This document shows positions 36,801-44,895 of a stretch of DNA of 49,745 nt, piece by piece. Position numbers and translations under genes: made by a program. Source of the DNA: a virus; IMG/VR virus record IMGVR_UViG_3300042937_000479, positions 1 through 49,745 of that record; one strand, given 5' to 3'. Below the pieces are notes generated by a model. That model was not told the origin of the DNA. It saw nothing but the letters and a program-made list of their open reading frames with translations, and did not search any database. The number at the start of each line of letters is the position of its first letter. Position 1 is the stretch's first letter.

Positions 36801-39736
36801 TCAATACCGGCACTGCAGGTATAATAGTAAGAGAATCATATAGAGACATCACAGGCGCACAGTCGTCTGTAAAGGACATGCCATTCTATTCTTCTAAAGT
36901 AGATGGTAGTAACTATCACTCTTCTGCAATAATAGACACAAGACCATTAATGACAGACAATAATGATGCTGGTAATACTAAATTTGTAATATTACCACAA
37001 TCGTCTACTATCAATACAACTCTTGGTGTTTATTTACCAAGAAAAGATGTATTGTACATCAATAAAGATGGTGCATTTAAGATTGTATATGGCGAATCTA
37101 GCATTAGTCCAACATATCCAACACTACCAGAAGGTGGATTAGTGTTGTACAAAATAGATAAAGCATCATATATCTTCACTAATAAAGATTTGGCACTGAA
37201 CTACACGGACAATAAGCGATATACCATGAGAGATATCGGTAGAATTGAAAAACGAGTTCAACAATTAGAAGTATATTCTGCTCTGTCTCTATTGGAAAAA
37301 AATGCAGATTCTCTTTTAGTAGAAGATGCAGAGGGCAATAATAGATTCAAGAATGGAATAATAGTTGATTCGTTTGAAAGTCATAAAATAGGCGATGTTT
37401 CTCAACCAGATTATTATATTTCCATTGATAATCAAGAAAATTGTGCAAGACCTAAATTTGATAATGTGCCAATTCCTTTGATACCAATATCAGCTGAAAC
37501 TACATTTATAGAGTTATTTAATGATAAAACTGGAGTAACAGGAACAACCAAAAATGGTGATGTTTCTACTGGTTTGTATATGATGCCATTCACATCAATA
37601 CCATTTGTTGTTCAACCACAAGCAACTCGATCAATAACAGTAACTCCATTCGAAGTAGTTCAAAGCGAAGGTGTTATCAGATTGTCTCCACGAGAAGATG
37701 ATTGGGTAGATACAAACACGATACCGGAGTTGAATGTAAACTTGGCTGGAAGTAATGATGCTTGGCAAGGAATAGTAGAGCAATTAAACTCCTCAACTGA
37801 AGGACCATTTGCACTCGATTATGGTAACTGGAGTACCTTCAGCAGACAAACTTCAAGAACGCGCCAAAGAGGTAGAAAAAATAATGGAGTATTTAATCCG
37901 AGTAACAACAACAGAGGAAGATTTATAAGAACGACCACTGTTTCAACAACACAACAAAGCAGAGAAATTGTTGGAGAACAAGTCTCTACATCAACAGATA
38001 GAGTATCTCTTGGAGATAGAATTGTAGATGTTTCTATAATTCCATATATGAGAGCCAAGAGAATCAAGGTGTTTGTTACTGGAATGAAATCGAATTCAAG
38101 ATTATATCCATTCTTCGATGGAATTGATGTATCTGGGCAGTGCTATTCTTATGATAGTATTGCAGAAGTTGATGCTGCAATTACTTCTGCTACTTTGGAT
38201 TCCGGTAAGAAATTTAGTGCTGCTACGATAAGAAAAACAAATGCTCAAGGAAGTGCATTTATAATTTTTGATATGCCTGCAGCAACTTTCAGAACTGGCG
38301 ATAGAAAGTTTACTGTATCTGATAGTTCTAGTAATGATTTCACCCGTGCATCTACTATTGCAGGAGCAACATTCAGTGCATATGGTGTGTCACAAGTTCG
38401 ACAAGGAACTAGCGCAACGGTAAGAACATTTGATGTTGAGAGTGTTAACAGAACTGAAGAACGAGTACAAACACAGACAACTGTTACTACCAAAAAGAGA
38501 GATCCTCTTGCACAAACATTCGAAATAAATAGAGAGTTGTATCCGGATGGTATCTTCTTAAGTAGCATAGATATATTCTTTGCTAGAAAACCAGCAAACG
38601 ATACAAACATTCCAGTAACAGTGGAAGTAAGACCAACTGTAAACGGATTCCCAGATATCAATAAGATTTATTCTGGTGGTATTTGTATTTTACATCCATC
38701 TCAAGTAAATACTTCAGATTTTCCTGCTTCTAACAATGTTGCAAGTATAACTAAATTTACATTTGAACATCCTGTTTATCTCGAACCGGGAGAACATTCC
38801 TTTGTTGTTAAATCAACTTCAGATGAATATGAAATTTACATAGCTGAAATAGGACAAACTCTTTTAAATAGCACACAAAGAGTAACAGAACAGCCATATG
38901 TTGGTGTGTTCTTCACATCATCTAATGCAAGTACATGGTTACCACAACCAGCAATGGATATGATGATGACTATGAATAAGTGCGAGTTCACTACAAACAC
39001 TCCATATACATTCACAGTAGAAACTGCTTCTCTTGGTAAAACCGTTCAATACGAATTGTTGAATCTAAACAACACATATCAAGAATTCGAAAATGCAAAG
39101 ATTTCTTGGACAACAGGAACTTCTATTAATTTTATAGATGATACTATCAATGCAAATGATGATATCAAATATACATCAACACAAACGCTTCTTGATAGTG
39201 GTAAATTGTATTTTACTGCTACTGGTATTACAACAAATAAAGATATTTCTCCTGTAATTAATACAGAAAGATTGACATTATTTGCAGTAAAGAATCTAAT
39301 AGAGAATAGTAACAACATAGAACTCAATGGTGAATTGAATCCCTATGCATCTGAAACTACTAATATTAGAAGAGCTAGATATATTACAAAAATAGTAACA
39401 CTAGAGGATGGATTTGAGTCTAATGGATTCAAATTGATACTGTCTGTAAATAAACCAACTGGTAGCAAAATTCAAGCTTTCTTGAAAACTCAAACAGTAG
39501 AACAGACTAGGAATTTCCATGAAAATCCATATGTTCAAATGGTTCCAAAAATGGGAGCAACTGCATTCGATGCATATTCTACTCAATATGAAGACGAATT
39601 TGTCGATGTAGAATTTGATTTACCACCAACATCTTCAGCTGAATTTATAAGATTTGCTATAAAAATCTGCTTGTATAGTGAAAACGCCGCATATGTTCCT
39701 CGTGTTAAAGATATGAGAGGAATTGCAGTTCTATGA
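33893..39736 (+). CDS. Large tail structural protein, C-terminal partner of the DUF4815 protein
   Basis: A 1947-aa protein. Its central and C-terminal parts match what normally follows the DUF4815 domain in T4-like cyanophage proteins: a segment near residue 1047 (LGVYLPRKDVLYINKDGAF), RYTMRDIGRIEKRVQQLEVY (about 1110) with a short coiled coil, RFKNGIIVDSFESHKIGD, later DVSIIPYMRAKRIKVFVTGM, and DPLAQTFEINRELYPDGIFL (about 1536) with a following jelly-roll-like domain. The first 1000 residues are unlike those relatives and appear inserted; they include a Cys cluster (Cys266, 269, 274, 282, 286, 287). It probably forms a large peripheral tail or baseplate structure with the preceding gene product. 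Its stop overlaps the next start (ATGA). Confidence 0.6.
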   Translation: MTTSNTNNQFKNDLASNLMVVSGETTSTTYTASNFSDKIVDVIKIVFNDNWRGNFRTGYDPINRTDGHLGFREDIFSANYEISKNFRVKQIDGATGNVIAEGTALRWVPGSKETGGGTLFIKELFHESGAPSNFNVNNGVIFCNEISPFTSGKTYPANPMWAGSAVSSIQTASNVYKLTTDQAYNVVSKLVCTNTSGTEGTAIGSGEFEYGQRVVLKSSEDNICNSNIINKGTVLASTIDTVSQRLSIFVQFDAPLNDAINQNGNCTTCDTFLCIGDSNNSCKSSCCLYGIINTKKISTPECGTVQKIVFADEGGSNFIAGQEVYQWKWEAAGKHEGNGTTGRGSDTEYKITGTYLNWDSQTKVLIVLAPSKLFEIKYGNIYQKDQNNALISRGSAISIDKSNFIRKNGSFINIKNTASASTYKTSSEFYQGWPTTETGTSNGEYLVQTTETNETSYNPDYEYTVGETVIQALTEDANSTVINQYAAGKVVSWEPNLTALSTIPSRLVIKRYEFGTDDPKLFDTNNTLVPKTKRLARFRIGTIATEGGDGSTTLSILNRSQRNILPIRQFNNIIPDTEVFDWYNFSSDAVIQESTAADQTDPELDGVGTIVKGSSIGNTRIKAIQEDSANYKIHLMDSDMKYDAISFSNVSQIGIAGTEAVGSINYTKIFPVLNVAQTIVDGMSITTLYEPFTDKMILPLPGGLVMENVTGGVSNFGGTELTIQKIYNIDFSVGGTSIDTLEVPIGDNISSAEFASSFSSSYSFGADSGGHPIKLIKYTGLQGDGDAKPADHRSVYYDLLQDSATSPRNRIIVRRKTPDGEGGITKMILGAEVKCVASSVTKTKTKEQFTETILLKYQTSGEFKGKWVAETSKYDIDSLISVFFLGVGGVLPLSANHKSVFGISNQTDDYSYNKSLLVLGADGLQENKNTDPLQGPIVPFVPISAVYTQTGLNATDFSVYISVTGIANSINTGTAGIIVRESYRDITGAQSSVKDMPFYSSKVDGSNYHSSAIIDTRPLMTDNNDAGNTKFVILPQSSTINTTLGVYLPRKDVLYINKDGAFKIVYGESSISPTYPTLPEGGLVLYKIDKASYIFTNKDLALNYTDNKRYTMRDIGRIEKRVQQLEVYSALSLLEKNADSLLVEDAEGNNRFKNGIIVDSFESHKIGDVSQPDYYISIDNQENCARPKFDNVPIPLIPISAETTFIELFNDKTGVTGTTKNGDVSTGLYMMPFTSIPFVVQPQATRSITVTPFEVVQSEGVIRLSPREDDWVDTNTIPELNVNLAGSNDAWQGIVEQLNSSTEGPFALDYGNWSTFSRQTSRTRQRGRKNNGVFNPSNNNRGRFIRTTTVSTTQQSREIVGEQVSTSTDRVSLGDRIVDVSIIPYMRAKRIKVFVTGMKSNSRLYPFFDGIDVSGQCYSYDSIAEVDAAITSATLDSGKKFSAATIRKTNAQGSAFIIFDMPAATFRTGDRKFTVSDSSSNDFTRASTIAGATFSAYGVSQVRQGTSATVRTFDVESVNRTEERVQTQTTVTTKKRDPLAQTFEINRELYPDGIFLSSIDIFFARKPANDTNIPVTVEVRPTVNGFPDINKIYSGGICILHPSQVNTSDFPASNNVASITKFTFEHPVYLEPGEHSFVVKSTSDEYEIYIAEIGQTLLNSTQRVTEQPYVGVFFTSSNASTWLPQPAMDMMMTMNKCEFTTNTPYTFTVETASLGKTVQYELLNLNNTYQEFENAKISWTTGTSINFIDDTINANDDIKYTSTQTLLDSGKLYFTATGITTNKDISPVINTERLTLFAVKNLIENSNNIELNGELNPYASETTNIRRARYITKIVTLEDGFESNGFKLILSVNKPTGSKIQAFLKTQTVEQTRNFHENPYVQMVPKMGATAFDAYSTQYEDEFVDVEFDLPPTSSAEFIRFAIKICLYSENAAYVPRVKDMRGIAVL

Positions 39737-39933
39737 ACAACAGAATCTCCATTAATGGTAGAGATGATGTTCGTCGAGATGCAAAAACTGGTGCATTATT
39801 GGCATGCGATAGGTCCAAATTGATTGAAGCTAAGCGGATGAAAAAAGAAAATGATAGATATATAATTTTAGAAAAACGAGTACAAGAATTAGAGCAAATT
39901 ATACAAATGCTTTTAAAAGGTAACAATCAATGA
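39733..39933 (+). CDS. Small coiled-coil 'DVRRD' protein
   Basis: A 66-aa protein with the N-terminal motif DDVRRDAKTGALLACDRSKL and a C-terminal helix (YIILEKRVQELEQIIQMLLK) with heptad-spaced Leu/Ile, probably a coiled coil. Small proteins with the same layout (a 'DVRRDPxTxALLN' start, then a coiled coil) occur beside tail fibre genes of T4-like phages; their role is unknown, perhaps as a fibre or baseplate connector or assembly chaperone. It overlaps both neighbours: ATGA with the large protein upstream and ATGA with the fibre gene downstream, so it is almost certainly translated with them. Its reality is supported by this tight packing despite its size. Confidence 0.7.
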   Translation: MNNRISINGRDDVRRDAKTGALLACDRSKLIEAKRMKKENDRYIILEKRVQELEQIIQMLLKGNNQ

Positions 39934-42900
39934 GCACATTCCGAGAGCCATTATTTAATTTCGATACATTAACAAATGCAGATACCGTGGTTACTTGGTT
40001 GTCAAGAACCAACGATATTATCAATGGAATGAACTCGTTATATGTTTCTGATGTGTTTCAGGGAGATGGCATCTGCACAACTACAGTTGATGGTGTTATA
40101 ACTGTTAATGTAGATCCCGGTCCTGCAATTGCATTCACTGCTGCTAATAAATTGACATTGAGTTTTATTGGAGTTTCTCAATTATCTTCTATAACAACTT
40201 TGTCTCCGGTACTTGCTACTGATCGTCTTTTGCTGGATAGATCTGGAACTTTAAGATCTGTAGCTGCAGATACAGTTTTACCACCAATAATAAAACACGA
40301 ACACACATTTAATGAAACAATCAACTTTGATAAAGATATTTGGTTCAATCCGACAAAACCAGAATATTCAGCAGGAGATCGATGGAATTCTGAGATTAAA
40401 GCAGGCGGTATTGGTTCTTTGGAATATCAAGGATTCGATTCTATCTGGTATTTCAATAATAATATAGGATTAGGCACCTCTGAGTTTTATGGTATTGTGT
40501 CTGATTCAATACTTAACAACACAGAATCTGTATTTAATTTCTGCACACATATAAATCCTGGAGCATTGACGAGTACTAATGCTGATAATATAAAACCAAC
40601 TGGCATTTCTTTCAACTTTAATGTTGGAATTGCTCCAGCAGCATGGAATGAAGCCAATGTAGGAACTACTACTGAATGGCCTGCAACATGGAAATTGAAA
40701 TTTTCAGAAAATACAGCAGGATTTTATAATTATACCCCCACATCTACAGACGGGGATGATGCTGTACTTACTATGCAGAAAATTGGATTGTTTGATAATA
40801 TAGTAAATATAAATGGAAAAATTTATATTTCAGATATTCAAAATTCTAGTCAATTCGTAAGTGGACCAAATGGAACTGCTAACAGAGTCCCATTAACAAA
40901 TTCTTCTGGACTTCTTGACAAGAAATTTACAAATAGAATAAGGACTACAGATTTTGCAGTAACTCCGAGTGTTGGTGATCTTGTAGTAGTTTCTACACTA
41001 ACGGATGGTGATGCTCAGTATTCTCTTGGTATTGCAAATGGAATAGGAAGTTCCGATGTAATTGGAATAGTAGAATCTATTAGTGCAGCCGAAGTTACTT
41101 TAGTTCTTTCTGGTGAATTTGCATTTGTTGGTGAGGCTTCTCTGAATGCTGGTTCTAAGTATTATCTTTCGCAAACACTTCCTGGCAAATTTGTGGAGGA
41201 AGGAACTTACTCTAGCGGAATTATACGACCAGTATTTGTTGCTCTTACCTCAAGCACCGGAATTATTCTTGCATCGTCTTCTTCTGTTACTACTGGTATT
41301 GGCTCTGTTACTGTAAATTATGGAGAAGGATCAGAAGAGACAATAAACATAGATTCTATAAACTATCCTTTAAGATTTGTAGCTGGAACAAACATAGGAT
41401 TCAATGTAACCACTGATAATGAAATTGAAATTCGTACCACTGGTTTGGCTGGTACTCAAGATTTGTTCAAGACGATAAATGTTCCTTCTGGTGGTCCTGT
41501 TGTTGCAGACAGTCCAACAGATATTTTGAATCTGACAAGTTCCACATTAACGATAACGGGAAATGCCGGATCTGATACAATAAATTTCGAAATACCAAAC
41601 ACATTCAAGACATTCAAATTTAGTAGACCTGGGGCTTCGGATCTTACATACAATCCAGAGTCCACTACAGATACTCTACAATTCATTGCTGGAAATGGTA
41701 TATCGTTTACACAAAATACAGACGATTCTGTAATCATAACTTCTTCTTTGACTGGTTCTGTTAATGTTGAGGATATAGTATTTCCATCTGGATCTGGTTA
41801 TGATATATTTGTTTCTGATTCTATGGGTGTTGGCACGGCAGTCAGTCTGAAAGGTTCGGAGTATCCTGGAGGGTTTGATGCAAACTGGAGCACCGTTAGT
41901 AATATTCTTGTACCGGGAAGATTTCTTTCTATCGATACAATAACTTACAATGAAGGAAATTACACTTTTAGCGGTACTGGTGAAGAATATTCCCTCGATT
42001 CATCATATCATGATGCTTTGCTTACTGAATATTATTTGCCGGATGAATTGGCTGGATTTATGGTAGGAAGAATCACTCCTTCTGCACTGGGGACTTCGAC
42101 TAATCCAAGTAACAGTATAACAAGATTAACAAGAAGAGATGTTAGATTTTTCTTAGGAATGAATCCAGAAGGATATATTGATTCTGTTAATAATGTATTC
42201 AAGTCTTTTAGTATTAATGGTGGGGGTACCGTAACAGCAGGATCTAAATCTGGTAATATAGCATTTCAAGCAGGAACTGGTATTGAATTATCAAATCCAA
42301 CTCCAGGTACCAGCGATAAACTACTCATAACAAACACAGGTGTTGCACAAAATGCATTTTCACATGTTGTATTAAAGAACAGCAGTGGAACTACAATAGA
42401 TTCATATGATGCAAACACATCTGCTGATACATTCACACTAAAAGCCGGTACATTTGTTAAACTAGACACAGACACGAATAACGACACAGTAACATTCGAT
42501 TTAGATGTACCATATGACTATGCGTTGCTCGGAAACTCAGGAACAACAGATGGTATGGGAATTATAGATCTTTCCGGATCTCCTTCTTGCCTTGTAGGAA
42601 GAATTGGTGGAAGTCAAATTCAAGCAATAGACAACGATGAGTTGCGTTGGATTTCTACAACTGCTCCAGTTATGCCATTACCTTATTTTGGATTAGTTCG
42701 TGCAACAGACAATAGCACAGGTTCCTCCACGATAAAAAACCTAAATGCAAACACTGCTGGAAAATTGAATATTGCGCCTGGTAATAATGTTGTATTCACT
42801 GTAGACGATACAACAAACACCATATCTATAAGTTCTTCTGGTACTGGAGAAACAAGCTCAAATCCATTCATCGGAAAGATAATTGAAAACAACAATGAGT

Positions 42901-44759
42901 GGCCAGTTTCGTTCGCTGGTACTGATTTAAAGTTCTTTAATGGAACTGGTATTGCTTTTAGTTCAAGTGCCAACGCTCGAACCACCCAGATCAGTGCAAG
43001 TCTTGCGGTAATTGAACCACGGGCTTTGCTTGCTAATGCTTCTACTACAACAGCCGTTCCGACTGGACTATTGTTAGCTTCTTCTTCTGTATTGTTCTCT
43101 GACAGTACGCTAGGTTTGATCAGTCTTTTAGTATCTCCCCGTACAGTACAAGATATAACCAACTTAAATAGTTTAAAATCTAAATTAAATATTGGTCACT
43201 ATAATGGTATATCAGTTCGAGACTCTTCTAATACTGAGACAACTCGTTTAGCAACTACTAATATTTCTGGTGATAAACTAATAATCAAACCCGGCACAAA
43301 TATGATTATTACTGCTGCTGGTGGTAGTGACACGATAATTAGTGCCACTGGTCAAATAATATTTGTTAACGGATCAGGATCCTCCTGGACCGGCACAATA
43401 ACAGGTATGACTACTAATGTTGGATTGAATGTTGGTTCCAAAATTAAAGTAACAGCTGATGTTGGTTCTATAGGAGATGGTAATCCTGCGTATGGAAGTG
43501 TGACTGTAACAAGTATTCTTTCAAGCGGCACACAAATAACCTTTAGTAGTACTGTACAGCCAGTTGCTGGCACTGTGACAAATATACGCACAGAGTCTAA
43601 CACAAGTGAAACTGGTGCTTTAACATTTGTTTCTAATACCGTACTTTCTACTGATACACTTCCTACTTTTATTAGTAAAGAATATACTGGTATTAGTGCT
43701 ACAGGCACAGAAGTATTTTATGGAACTACTGGAAATAACACTAATCGTGTAATATTAAATACAACTAAACTAAACATAACGGACGCGGCTACGACACCTG
43801 TAACTTCCGGTGTTTTACATAAAGAAATGATATCTGTATCTCCACTTGGACCAACTATATCAACTGCAACAGTTACCGCGGCCAGTGGTAGAACATCACA
43901 GAAGTATCTGGCTGGAGTCAATTTTGTAGAATCAATTTATGGAAATTCTTATAAGTTAAGAGTGCAAGATTATAATGGTACTACTGCACAACTTGGTGAT
44001 CTGTCTCTGGAGGCTGATGTTGTTAATATCACAGCAACAAATAATATAAACTTTGCTGGTGTTGGTCCTTTTATTAATTTAGGCAACAAAACTATAAACA
44101 CTGGTAGTATTCAATTCAAATTAGCGACCAGTTCTGGCACAGAAATGGAGATATTGTGTAATAATGGGGTAAACAGTGGACAGTTTGCCAACTTTACTAT
44201 GACAAATGCTACCACATTTAAGATCAATCTGAGTTCTGGTGCAGGCACTTCAGTTCTCACAACAACTGCTAATGGAACTGGTCAAACATTAACATCAACT
44301 GGCACAATAACAATAAATGCAACTACTACATTCACTCCTGGTACTACTATAAACTTTACTAGTTGTACTGTAAATGGATTGCCAGCGGGCGCAGATCATG
44401 CACTTACTCATCAATCAGTAACATCAGAAATTGATGATGCAGTCCCAACAGAACCAACAGGATCTGATGCGATATCAGCATGGCAAGTTGGTGCTGTTGC
44501 AAGAGCAGAGCCAGTCCTCCTAAATAAGATTGCAATAGCAATTTCTAGTGGATTTTATGATCAGTCTGTTGCTTTTAACGACACTCAGTTATATGGAGCA
44601 TCTGGTGGTGTTGCTTCTGCATACAGTACATTGTTCACTGCTGGTAATACAAATGTTGGTCCAATGTATGTGGTTCTTGCAAATGGTCAAGAAAGTAATT
44701 TGACATCTATTGAAGCGAAAGGTCCTCCCGGACAAATCATAATGATAAGGAAAGTATAA
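39930..44759 (+). CDS. Long tail fibre-like protein built of repeated beta modules
   Basis: A 1609-aa fibre candidate. The N-terminus (FREPLFNFDTLTNADTVVTWLSRTNDI) resembles the attachment end of T4-like cyanophage fibres, followed by DGICTTTVDGVITVNVDPGP and VLATDRLLLDRSGTLRSV. From about residue 513 the shaft consists of at least seven related modules of about 50 residues, each with the pattern 'F..I....  DTL.FKAGTGI.L......DTI.I', for example at about 513, 559, 757, 810, 927, 980 and 1090. The C-terminal 150 residues (FTAGNTNVGPMYVVLANGQE, ending GPPGQIIMIRKV) may be the receptor-binding tip. It is Thr/Ser/Asn/Gly-rich, as are trimeric fibres. It probably replaces T4 long or short fibres, but no T4 fibre (gp34-37 or gp12) is recognisable by sequence. 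Confidence 0.65.
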   Translation: MSTFREPLFNFDTLTNADTVVTWLSRTNDIINGMNSLYVSDVFQGDGICTTTVDGVITVNVDPGPAIAFTAANKLTLSFIGVSQLSSITTLSPVLATDRLLLDRSGTLRSVAADTVLPPIIKHEHTFNETINFDKDIWFNPTKPEYSAGDRWNSEIKAGGIGSLEYQGFDSIWYFNNNIGLGTSEFYGIVSDSILNNTESVFNFCTHINPGALTSTNADNIKPTGISFNFNVGIAPAAWNEANVGTTTEWPATWKLKFSENTAGFYNYTPTSTDGDDAVLTMQKIGLFDNIVNINGKIYISDIQNSSQFVSGPNGTANRVPLTNSSGLLDKKFTNRIRTTDFAVTPSVGDLVVVSTLTDGDAQYSLGIANGIGSSDVIGIVESISAAEVTLVLSGEFAFVGEASLNAGSKYYLSQTLPGKFVEEGTYSSGIIRPVFVALTSSTGIILASSSSVTTGIGSVTVNYGEGSEETINIDSINYPLRFVAGTNIGFNVTTDNEIEIRTTGLAGTQDLFKTINVPSGGPVVADSPTDILNLTSSTLTITGNAGSDTINFEIPNTFKTFKFSRPGASDLTYNPESTTDTLQFIAGNGISFTQNTDDSVIITSSLTGSVNVEDIVFPSGSGYDIFVSDSMGVGTAVSLKGSEYPGGFDANWSTVSNILVPGRFLSIDTITYNEGNYTFSGTGEEYSLDSSYHDALLTEYYLPDELAGFMVGRITPSALGTSTNPSNSITRLTRRDVRFFLGMNPEGYIDSVNNVFKSFSINGGGTVTAGSKSGNIAFQAGTGIELSNPTPGTSDKLLITNTGVAQNAFSHVVLKNSSGTTIDSYDANTSADTFTLKAGTFVKLDTDTNNDTVTFDLDVPYDYALLGNSGTTDGMGIIDLSGSPSCLVGRIGGSQIQAIDNDELRWISTTAPVMPLPYFGLVRATDNSTGSSTIKNLNANTAGKLNIAPGNNVVFTVDDTTNTISISSSGTGETSSNPFIGKIIENNNEWPVSFAGTDLKFFNGTGIAFSSSANARTTQISASLAVIEPRALLANASTTTAVPTGLLLASSSVLFSDSTLGLISLLVSPRTVQDITNLNSLKSKLNIGHYNGISVRDSSNTETTRLATTNISGDKLIIKPGTNMIITAAGGSDTIISATGQIIFVNGSGSSWTGTITGMTTNVGLNVGSKIKVTADVGSIGDGNPAYGSVTVTSILSSGTQITFSSTVQPVAGTVTNIRTESNTSETGALTFVSNTVLSTDTLPTFISKEYTGISATGTEVFYGTTGNNTNRVILNTTKLNITDAATTPVTSGVLHKEMISVSPLGPTISTATVTAASGRTSQKYLAGVNFVESIYGNSYKLRVQDYNGTTAQLGDLSLEADVVNITATNNINFAGVGPFINLGNKTINTGSIQFKLATSSGTEMEILCNNGVNSGQFANFTMTNATTFKINLSSGAGTSVLTTTANGTGQTLTSTGTITINATTTFTPGTTINFTSCTVNGLPAGADHALTHQSVTSEIDDAVPTEPTGSDAISAWQVGAVARAEPVLLNKIAIAISSGFYDQSVAFNDTQLYGASGGVASAYSTLFTAGNTNVGPMYVVLANGQESNLTSIEAKGPPGQIIMIRKV

Positions 44760-44760
44760 T

Positions 44761-44895
44761 ATGTTTGTAAGAGATGGTAATAGCAATCCTAGAGAGATAG
44801 CAAAAATATTTGTAAGAGATGCTGCCGGCAACCCGCAAGAGATTAGTAAAATCTATGTGCGGGATGCTGCTGGCAATCCAAAATTAGTTTTTGAT
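44761..44895 (+). repeat. Three 45-bp tandem repeats (15-residue units)
   Basis: Units at 44761-44805, 44806-44850 and 44851-44895 encode related 15-residue segments sharing 'VRDxxxNP'. The protein repeat is clear, while the DNA copies differ at many third positions, so the duplication is old and kept by selection rather than a recent slippage product. Confidence 0.8.

Noticed and set aside
42683-43162. 159-aa minus-strand ORF opposite the fibre gene
   Set aside because: It is a shadow of the Thr/Ser/Val-rich fibre coding frame, with no SD, no recognisable motif and no place in a minus-strand operon.
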